From JBFLVQ01 sp040758525 (GTDB lineage: Bacteria; Acidobacteriota; Blastocatellia; Chloracidobacteriales; JADJPF01): 16,260 nucleotides of DNA. The notes beneath the pieces are model-generated. The model was not told the DNA's origin, ran no database searches, and was given only the letters and a program-made list of their open reading frames with translations. The DNA is taken from positions 1-16,260 of the forward strand of contig JBFLVQ010000137.1 in NCBI GenBank assembly GCA_040758525.1, in the 5' to 3' direction. A program made the position numbers and the translations under genes. Positions 6,645-13,139 of the stretch are shown here, in pieces (positions within the stretch are counted from its first letter, which is position 1; the number at the start of each line of letters is the position of its first letter).

Positions 6645-7880
6645 ATGATCTATCACCAGAGCAGAGAGAGAATGTGTAGAGAATATAAAGAGATCCCTGT
6701 GATCTCTTTATATTCTTTGGATTCTTTCTGGTTAAACTCTCTTCTTTTTCATTGTTTGTTGCTTTTTTGTTTCACTGGTATCTGCTGCTCAGTTGCTTAT
6801 AGTCAAGAGGGTAGACCACGTCGAGCTATCGAGCAATTGACAGTGCGTGTCAAAGATGTGGCGCAGATAGAGGGTGTACGTGAAAACCAGTTGATTGGAT
6901 ATGGCATTGTAATAGGTCTTAATCGCACTGGTGATCGTGTACAACAGAATCTTTATACACGTCAGACGCTGCAGAATCTACTCGAACGCATGGGAATAAC
7001 TACCAGAGCAGACTCTCTTAAACCAGAAAATATGGCTACGGTGTTGATTACTGCGGCACTACCTCCATTTGCGCGTCAAGGTGCTAAGATTGATGTTACA
7101 GTATCTTCAATCGCCGATGCACGATCTTTACAAGGCGGTACATTGATTCTCTCTCCATTGAAGGGCGTTGATGGCCAGATTTATGCGCTTGCACAGGGAC
7201 CGGTATCGATTGGCGGTATTTCTGCTGGCAGTCGTGGCAATTCGGTGGAGGTAAATCATCCTACCGTTGGACGAGTACCTAATGGCGCGATTGTTGAACG
7301 TACTGTTGCGATTGATCTAGCCTCTTCACGCGCCTTTACTTTGGTATTGCGTGACCATGACTTTTCTACTGCATCTCGATTACAACGCGTTGTTAATGAG
7401 GTCTTTGGTGAAGGTTGTGCACAAGCTTTGGATGGTCGTAATGTAGAAGTTAAAATTCCTATTGTATGGCAGCATGACACGGTAGGTTTTATTGCCAAAT
7501 TAGAGTCTATACAACTACAGACCGATACGGTTGCCAAAGTTGTTATTAACGAAAGAACGGGAACTATTGTAGTAGGTCGTAATGTACGGCTTGCCGCAGT
7601 AGCAATTTCACAAGGTGGTGTGACTGTGAGAATCGGCACAGAGTTTGCCGTTTCTCAACCTGCGCCATTATCAAATAATGGAGAGACTGTTGTTACTCCA
7701 CGCACCAATGTAAGAGTAGAAGAGAATAAAGCAACGGCAACAGCATTCCCTGATGGTGCCACGGTTGAAGAGGTTGTTAGGGGGTTGCGTGCGGTTGGCG
7801 TTACCACACGCGGCATAATCAGTGTACTACAAGCTATTAAATCAGCGGGCGCACTTAACGCAGAATTAGAGATGCAATGA
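6645..7880 (+). CDS. flgI: Flagellar P-ring protein FlgI
   Basis: The mature region opens with the FlgI hallmark VRVKDVAQIEGVRENQLIGY, GIVIGLNRTGD, contains NMATVLITAALPPFARQG and VTVSSIADARSLQGGTLILS, and ends with RGIISVLQAIKSAGALNAEL. FlgI forms the periplasmic P-ring around the rod, in the peptidoglycan layer. The Sec signal core is SLLFHCLLLFCFTGICC with cleavage near AYS. From ATG 6645 (GAGAGGG ribosome site about 10 bases upstream) the protein has 411 residues, about 45 more than usual, because ~30 polar residues precede the signal core. Starts at ATG 6672, GTG 6699 or TTG 6717 would give a more normal signal peptide, but none has a convincing ribosome site. The extra segment contains a perfect hairpin (6680-6716). 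The stop overlaps flgJ by ATGA. Confidence 0.93.
   Translation: MIYHQSRERMCREYKEIPVISLYSLDSFWLNSLLFHCLLLFCFTGICCSVAYSQEGRPRRAIEQLTVRVKDVAQIEGVRENQLIGYGIVIGLNRTGDRVQQNLYTRQTLQNLLERMGITTRADSLKPENMATVLITAALPPFARQGAKIDVTVSSIADARSLQGGTLILSPLKGVDGQIYALAQGPVSIGGISAGSRGNSVEVNHPTVGRVPNGAIVERTVAIDLASSRAFTLVLRDHDFSTASRLQRVVNEVFGEGCAQALDGRNVEVKIPIVWQHDTVGFIAKLESIQLQTDTVAKVVINERTGTIVVGRNVRLAAVAISQGGVTVRIGTEFAVSQPAPLSNNGETVVTPRTNVRVEENKATATAFPDGATVEEVVRGLRAVGVTTRGIISVLQAIKSAGALNAELEMQ
6680..6716 (+). promoter_or_regulatory. Strong AT-rich hairpin at the flgI 5' end
   Basis: Arms 6680-6695 (AGAATATAAAGAGATC) and 6701-6716 are perfect reverse complements: 16 pairs around a 5-base loop CCTGT, extendable by a G-T and an A-T pair. 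It sits 35 bases after the flgI ATG, before the signal-peptide core codons. There is no U-run after it and the frame stays open, so an intrinsic terminator is unlikely. It may modulate flgI translation, mRNA decay or processing, or mark the true 5' untranslated region if flgI starts downstream at 6717. Confidence 0.65.
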
Positions 7881-9442
7881 AACCACTAGTAGGCATTAAT
7901 GACGCAGAATCTACTACTCCCACACTGCGAGCGGGGGCGATAGGCGGTTCTACGAATAAAGAGGATGCCAAACTACGTGAGCTAGCCATTGAGTTCGAGT
8001 CCCTTATCCTTAATCAGTTGACTTCGACACTGCAATCTTCTCCTGACGAAGACGAGGAGAACTATTTTGGTCAAGGTAACAGTGATTTCACACAGAAGAT
8101 GTTTGGAGAACAATTATCTAATTCATTAGCTAGGGCAGGAGGGATTGGCCTGGCAGAAGTGATAATGCGCCAGTTACAGCCTGCTGAAAGTCAAGCTCGT
8201 CTACATTCTCAGCCACTCAATGCGGCGGCAGCAGTACGTGAACTACGTAAACCTATCCCTGCGCAAACAGAGAATAATCTTATTGCATCTGTTCACGAGC
8301 AAAGACCAGTTGCTAATACGACACCATACACTCCTATCACACGCCCAAGACGTGTATTACCACTGCCAGACGAGATTAAATCTAATCAGACATCAGCACC
8401 CTATTACACAGGAAAGAGAGAAGTAGATACGATAATAGCAAAAGCAAGTGCACAATTTGGGCTTGATCCAAATCTGGTCACAGCAGTGCTAAAACAGGAA
8501 TCTGGTGGCAATCGTTATGCGGTTTCTGCTAAAGGAGCTGCTGGCTATATGCAATTAATGCCAGCAACCTTTCAAAGATTTGCTGCACCCGGTCAGAACA
8601 TCTTCGATATTGAGGCGAATATCTCTGCTGGCAGCGCCTATCTACGATTTTTAACCGACAAGTATGATGGCAATCTTGACAAAGTATTAGCTGGTTACAA
8701 TGCAGGCGAGGGAAATGTTGATAAGTATGGAGGAATACCTCCTTTTAAGGAGACACGTATATTTGTTGAATCGGTCAAAGAAAAATATCAGAAACTTAGC
8801 GAGACCATTAGAAAGGTCGATCTTGCGGGCTCACCTCAACGACCGCAACAAGTTAGATATACACCAATAAAAAGATCTCCTGAGGTCGGTAACACAGTAG
8901 ACAATTTATCATCTACGGCACAGTCTTGGCGAAGAATACCAGTAGTATTGAAGAACAGACCTTACGTTAGTGCTATTGCTAAACCAACAGCAACTAGGGA
9001 AGAGAACAGCAATAGATTAGAATTACAACTGCCTGTACAAGGGCGTATCAGTTCAGTATTCGGAGCACATCGGCCACACGGTTCTCATAAGGGTATCGAT
9101 ATCGCGGCACCCCAAGGTAAGCCCATTAGTGCAGCGGCAGCAGGCCGGGTTGTCTTTGCTGGCTGGCAAGGCGGCTATGGCAAAACTCTATTAATAGAGC
9201 ATCAAGATGGATATTTAACCCGATATGCACATGCTGATCAGTTACTCGTCTCCCCAGGAGAGATGGTTCAAGTTGGTCAGCAGATTGCTACTATTGGATC
9301 GACAGGCCACGCTACAGGACCACATCTACATTTCGAAGTTATTAAAGACAACAATCATGTTAATCCACTACGAACTGTAAATATCAGGTTTTCAGCACAA
9401 ACACGTAGTCAGGCAAAACTAACAAATAGTAACAAATTTTAA
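7877..9442 (+). CDS. flgJ: FlgJ-type rod cap fused to lytic transglycosylase (SLT) and M23 endopeptidase
   Basis: The 521-residue protein has three modules. Residues ~30-100 are the FlgJ rod-binding domain (AIEFESLILNQLTSTL, NDFTQKMFGEQLSNSLA-like block, GGIGLAEVIMRQL). Residues ~177-300 are an SLT transglycosylase with probable catalytic Glu208 in KQESGGNRYAVSAKGAAGYM, plus LMPAT and AGYNAGEGNV. Residues ~383-498 are an M23/LytM peptidase with zinc-ligand motifs HKGID (His404, Asp408), AHADQ (His452) and HLH (His483, His485). Low-complexity linkers join them. The proteobacterial FlgJ carries a glucosaminidase instead. No Sec signal is visible, so export through the flagellar type III channel is inferred. 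It would cap the growing rod and cut both glycan strands and peptide cross-links. ATG 7877 overlaps the flgI stop (ATGA). Confidence 0.92.
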   Translation: MKPLVGINDAESTTPTLRAGAIGGSTNKEDAKLRELAIEFESLILNQLTSTLQSSPDEDEENYFGQGNSDFTQKMFGEQLSNSLARAGGIGLAEVIMRQLQPAESQARLHSQPLNAAAAVRELRKPIPAQTENNLIASVHEQRPVANTTPYTPITRPRRVLPLPDEIKSNQTSAPYYTGKREVDTIIAKASAQFGLDPNLVTAVLKQESGGNRYAVSAKGAAGYMQLMPATFQRFAAPGQNIFDIEANISAGSAYLRFLTDKYDGNLDKVLAGYNAGEGNVDKYGGIPPFKETRIFVESVKEKYQKLSETIRKVDLAGSPQRPQQVRYTPIKRSPEVGNTVDNLSSTAQSWRRIPVVLKNRPYVSAIAKPTATREENSNRLELQLPVQGRISSVFGAHRPHGSHKGIDIAAPQGKPISAAAAGRVVFAGWQGGYGKTLLIEHQDGYLTRYAHADQLLVSPGEMVQVGQQIATIGSTGHATGPHLHFEVIKDNNHVNPLRTVNIRFSAQTRSQAKLTNSNKF

Positions 9443-11235
9443 AGCTGCAAAAACTCTCTTTCCAGGTGAGCCAGTTGGTAGGGAACGATAGAAAAGGCTT
9501 TGCCCTGTTGATATCGCTCTACAGCCTCTTGGGCAACATTTTCTATAAAATAGTCTGGTAGTAGGTAATGATTTATATCAAAGTGTATTAATAGCCTTCT
9601 TAAACATAGAACCAGCCATTCTCCTTTAGCAAAGAAGTCACTTAAACACTCTCTATTATGAATCCACATATGTATGCAGGTTGAAGCAGCATGCAAAATA
9701 CAGTATCTTTTTACCGATTCAAATATTTCGGTAGATTTAGTGGCTGCATAGCCATATCTATTGGTTAGGTCTTGCAAGAATCTCTTCTCTTTAGCAATTT
9801 TTTTGAGCATATCATCGACAAACTCTATTACCATCTTTACTACTTCAAGGTTACTGTTAGATCTCTCTTTCAGGTTATGAAGTTGTGATAAAGCTATCTC
9901 TAATCCTTGTAAAACATCATTGCAGCCTCTATTAGAGAGTTCTAAATTCATCGAGTCAAAATCTGGTAGGGGGCTCTGCAAAGAAAAAATAAGTTTGAGC
10001 CTGGTCTGCAGTTCTTCACGATCTTGAAAATAGTATTTTTCTTTATCAGCCATAAGCTGATGAAGTTGTAGTGCAATGGTAGTTAAATTGATTACTGTGC
10101 TGCCATCAAATAGACTTACCACAGAATTATCCCTAGCAATTTTTTGAACCATTCCCCATTGATATCCTTCGCGCAGGTAGTATCGTGCTCCTAGCACAAC
10201 ACAGAGATTCTCGATCGTGTCTTCAATAGTTGTTGGAACAAAATATTTAACTATTGCTGACCAGATGCTGGCTTGATCAGGTGTGGTATGGAGCGCTCGC
10301 ATAGCAGCAATAGCCAAACAATCACAGATCAAGACCTCCATAAAAGAGTCGACAAGTTTACGCTTTACATCCGGAATATTAAAGATTATATCACCATACA
10401 ACTTTCTCTTAAGAGCAAAGCCTAGGGTAGAGCGTAATACAGTATCGACGGCCCCTAAAGAGAAGCCTGCACATAGAGAACGAGTTATCATCAGTCCTTT
10501 CAGAGCTATTTCTAAACCATAACCGGAATGTGCAATAATAGATTCAGTAGGAATAAAGGAGTTATTAAATCGAACGCCACTAATATCTGCGCCACGAATT
10601 CCCAAGGTCTTAATCTTAGGGATAGGTAAAAATGATCTATTAAGTGAGTCTTTTTCAACTAAGAACAATGAGAAACCACGTGGACCACCATGGATCTCTG
10701 TTCTGGCAAATACAGTCAAAGCAGCAGCTCTTGTTCCATTATTGATAAGCCATTTCTCGCCGTGCAAAAGATAGCCATTCTCAGTTTTGGTGGCTTGGAC
10801 TTCACTAGCAAGAATATCGCTTCCATGTTCTCTCTCAGTAAGCGCAAATGCCATCTGTTTGCCTGCCTTTATAATTTCTGCCACACGCTGTTTCTGCTTT
10901 TGTGTGCCTGCTATCCAGATATGCACAGCTCCTAAATAGATTTGTCCTAATGCTATGGCTACAGTAAGATCTCGGCGTGAGATCACTCTTAAAAGTGTTA
11001 GCAATTCTTCATAAGAGCTAAGCTTTCCTCCATACTTAGAAGGAATGAAATAATGGAGAAATCCCCATTGTTGCAACAGTGCACAGGCTTGTTCAGGGTA
11101 TTCAGCCAATTCGTCCAATTCCATAGTATGTTTGAATGAAAAGATTCTCTCAGCCTCACAAGGATCTCCTAAATATTGTTCAAGATCTTCTGCACTGCAG
11201 TATTGATTCAATATATACATATTTATCGCATCCAT
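9439..11235 (-). CDS. Acyl-CoA dehydrogenase-family flavoprotein with long helical C-terminal extension, partner of the FAAL
   Basis: The 598-residue protein matches the acyl-CoA dehydrogenase fold over about residues 30-395. It has an N-terminal helical domain, the FAD/substrate motif FALTEREHGSDILASEVQAT (130-149), GEKWLINNGTRAA, IKTLGIRGADISGVRFNNSF, and a final SLFDGSTVINL block (374-384). In MCAD-type enzymes the last block carries the catalytic Glu (YEGT); here the aligned residue is Asp377. The extra ~200 residues (from ~395) are helical and unrecognised, with no ACP DSL-type serine motif. ATG 11235 lies 2 bases after the FAAL stop, so the two are co-transcribed. The likely job is alpha,beta-dehydrogenation of the acyl chain the FAAL activates, probably as acyl-ACP; this is inferred. 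The last codons overlap the flgJ end on the opposite strand. Confidence 0.85.
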   Translation of the reverse strand: MDAINMYILNQYCSAEDLEQYLGDPCEAERIFSFKHTMELDELAEYPEQACALLQQWGFLHYFIPSKYGGKLSSYEELLTLLRVISRRDLTVAIALGQIYLGAVHIWIAGTQKQKQRVAEIIKAGKQMAFALTEREHGSDILASEVQATKTENGYLLHGEKWLINNGTRAAALTVFARTEIHGGPRGFSLFLVEKDSLNRSFLPIPKIKTLGIRGADISGVRFNNSFIPTESIIAHSGYGLEIALKGLMITRSLCAGFSLGAVDTVLRSTLGFALKRKLYGDIIFNIPDVKRKLVDSFMEVLICDCLAIAAMRALHTTPDQASIWSAIVKYFVPTTIEDTIENLCVVLGARYYLREGYQWGMVQKIARDNSVVSLFDGSTVINLTTIALQLHQLMADKEKYYFQDREELQTRLKLIFSLQSPLPDFDSMNLELSNRGCNDVLQGLEIALSQLHNLKERSNSNLEVVKMVIEFVDDMLKKIAKEKRFLQDLTNRYGYAATKSTEIFESVKRYCILHAASTCIHMWIHNRECLSDFFAKGEWLVLCLRRLLIHFDINHYLLPDYFIENVAQEAVERYQQGKAFSIVPYQLAHLEREFLQL

Positions 11236-11237
11236 TC

Positions 11238-13037
11238 TTATCTAGCGGTGACTTGCTCCAGGGTTCCTCCCAGAAAGTTTGTCCGACAAGCCTGACGCTG
11301 AATTTTTCCACTGGAAGTCTTCGGAATAGTTCCACTCTTAACCAATACTATTGCATAAGCTCGTAAGTTATGTTGCTGTGCTATTGCTTGTCGAATGGCA
11401 ACAATAATAGTATCAGTATTCACTGCTCGATCATTTTCTGAGATACTTTTCTGAGAAAACTCTGTATATACTTGGCGCTCTACTTCTGCTACTACAACTA
11501 ACTCTTCTGAACCATTGATATCTATAGAAAAGACCGCACAACAACCAGGACGTAATGCCCAATGACTTTGCTCTATGGTCCATTCGATATCCTGTGGGTA
11601 ATAGTTATTACCATCAATTATAATAAGATCTTTAAGACGACCAGTGATAAATAGTTCGCCATCTTTGAGGAATCCTAAATCTCCACTGCGAAGAAAAGGG
11701 CCTTCTCCGGTATCAGCTAAATAGGCTTGAAAAGTATCTATGGTATCTTGAGGACGTTCCCAATAGCCTTTGGCTATTGTTGGTCCAGCGATCCAGATCT
11801 CGCCAACCTCATCTGGTAGAACCAATGTGCCTGACTCAGGATTAGCAATAACTATCTTGGTAGCTAGTCTGACGTGACCAGAGCTTACTAATATTTGAGC
11901 ATCAGGCTGATCCTCACAATCCTCTATAACACGATTTTGCTTAAGCGCAGCGGCTTGCGCAGTATAAAATACCGGTGCAGTTGTTATATCTCCTCCTGAA
12001 ACCATTAAGGTTGCTTCTGCTAGTCCATAACAAGGATAAAGAGCATTAAAGCGGAGACCGCAAGGTTCAAAAGTTTTGGCAAACCGCACTAGAGTATGTT
12101 TGCGTACTGGCTCTGCACCGTTGTAGGCTGAGTGCCAATTGCTAAGGTCTAGCGTATCACGTTGCTCGGGGGTGATTTTATTGACACATAAATCATAGGC
12201 AAAATTTGGCCCGCCACTATGAGTAGCTCGGTAGTGTGAAATTGCCCTAAGCCAGCGAATCGGCTGTTGCAGGAAAGCAAGGGGAGATATTATATATCCT
12301 TTGAAACCTGTATAGAGAGGTTGAAGGATTCCATCAATCAGCCCCATATCATGAGAGTTGGGCAACCAAGTTACCGATACACTATCAGGCGTTAGCTCAA
12401 AAGCATGTTTGATATAGGCTAAGTTATAAAGAAGATTAGAATGGCTTACCATTACACCTTTAGGGGCTGCCGTCGAGCCAGAAGTATACTGGAGAAAAGC
12501 TAGGGTTTCACCATTAATCTCGGTCTCTTTCCATTCTTCGGCTAGGCTCTTATCAATACTATCAGTAGCAATCCAATCTATTTTTTGAAACAGATGTGAA
12601 GTAGTTACCTCTTTGAGATTAGATAAGTCGGATAAGACTGATGAGGTCGTCAGTACTACTAATGGCTGAGCATCCTGTATAATCGCTTGTAGTCTTTTAA
12701 TAGTCCTGTTAAACCTGATCGTATCGGGTGGATATGAAGGAACAGCAATAATTTCACTATATAAACAACCGAAGAAAGCTGCAACAAACTCATGACCAGA
12801 AGGGTACAGTAATAATGCTCGTTGTCCACTGCAGGTACGTTTTTGAAGCAGAGCGCTTATTGCTCTAGCTTGGTAGTCTAGTTCTCGATAGGTAAAATGA
12901 TGATCTTCTTCTTCTCCATTGATCAGGAAGGTGTAGACTAATTCTTCAGATTGTCTAATTGCTCTTGAGCGAAGTAGCTCAACTAGTGTAGATGGTTGGG
13001 AGTCTGAATAATGATTAAAACCATTAACAATCGACAT
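11238..13037 (-). CDS. Fatty-acyl-AMP ligase (FAAL)
   Basis: The 599-residue adenylate-forming enzyme shows the core motifs in order: FLQYTSGSTAAPKGVMVSHS (P-loop, ~185), the FAAL-typical WLPNSHDMGLIDG (~224-236), YPCYGLAEATLMVSGG (~334-348), FLRSGDLGFLKDGELFITGR (ADP-binding Asp in SGDLG), RLKDLIIIDGNNYYPQDIEW, and the C-terminal lysine in PKTSSGKIQRQACR. HDMGLI and NNYYPQDIE separate FAALs from fatty acyl-CoA ligases. FAALs make acyl-adenylates and pass the chain to the phosphopantetheine of an acyl carrier protein. No ACP gene is visible here. The upstream ATG at 13043 abuts its ribosome site, so ATG 13037 is preferred. An acyl-CoA dehydrogenase follows after 2 bases. Confidence 0.93.
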   Translation of the reverse strand: MSIVNGFNHYSDSQPSTLVELLRSRAIRQSEELVYTFLINGEEEDHHFTYRELDYQARAISALLQKRTCSGQRALLLYPSGHEFVAAFFGCLYSEIIAVPSYPPDTIRFNRTIKRLQAIIQDAQPLVVLTTSSVLSDLSNLKEVTTSHLFQKIDWIATDSIDKSLAEEWKETEINGETLAFLQYTSGSTAAPKGVMVSHSNLLYNLAYIKHAFELTPDSVSVTWLPNSHDMGLIDGILQPLYTGFKGYIISPLAFLQQPIRWLRAISHYRATHSGGPNFAYDLCVNKITPEQRDTLDLSNWHSAYNGAEPVRKHTLVRFAKTFEPCGLRFNALYPCYGLAEATLMVSGGDITTAPVFYTAQAAALKQNRVIEDCEDQPDAQILVSSGHVRLATKIVIANPESGTLVLPDEVGEIWIAGPTIAKGYWERPQDTIDTFQAYLADTGEGPFLRSGDLGFLKDGELFITGRLKDLIIIDGNNYYPQDIEWTIEQSHWALRPGCCAVFSIDINGSEELVVVAEVERQVYTEFSQKSISENDRAVNTDTIIVAIRQAIAQQHNLRAYAIVLVKSGTIPKTSSGKIQRQACRTNFLGGTLEQVTAR

Positions 13038-13043
13038 ATTCAT

Positions 13044-13050
13044 CCTTTTT
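13044..13050 (-). promoter_or_regulatory. Shine-Dalgarno that decides the FAAL start
   Basis: On the minus strand AAAAAGG ends directly against the first ATG (13043) but stands 6 bases before the second in-frame ATG (13037). Normal spacing favours 13037. The difference is only two residues. Confidence 0.6.
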
Positions 13051-13077
13051 AATAGTTTAATTATGGTAGAAAAGATA

Positions 13078-13111
13078 ATGAAGGCAGAGAAATAATCTTC
13101 TCTGCCTTCAT
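13078..13111 (-). terminator. Intrinsic terminator after the TonB-dependent receptor gene
   Basis: Arms 13078-13091 (ATGAAGGCAGAGAA) and 13098-13111 are perfect complements: 14 pairs around a 6-base loop. Reading the minus strand, the stem begins 28 bases after the receptor stop and is followed by the T-rich TATCTTTTCT, as in Rho-independent termination. The plus-strand exit is less T-rich and no plus-strand gene ends here. It separates the receptor from the FAAL operon, which begins 34-41 bases further on. Confidence 0.85.
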
Positions 13112-13139
13112 ACTTTAGTTTATCTTCGCTAAAACCTAA

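Noticed and set aside
6680..6716. Intrinsic terminator between flgH and flgI
   Set aside because: There is no U-run after the stem, the stem is AT-rich, and the flgI frame runs through it.
7256..7639. Minus-strand 127-codon frame opposite flgI
   Set aside because: Antisense shadow of conserved FlgI; Thr/Ser-rich with no domain signal.
11020..11235. ACP-like segment in the FAAL/dehydrogenase pair
   Set aside because: No DSL-type phosphopantetheine serine motif was found in either protein, including the dehydrogenase extension.
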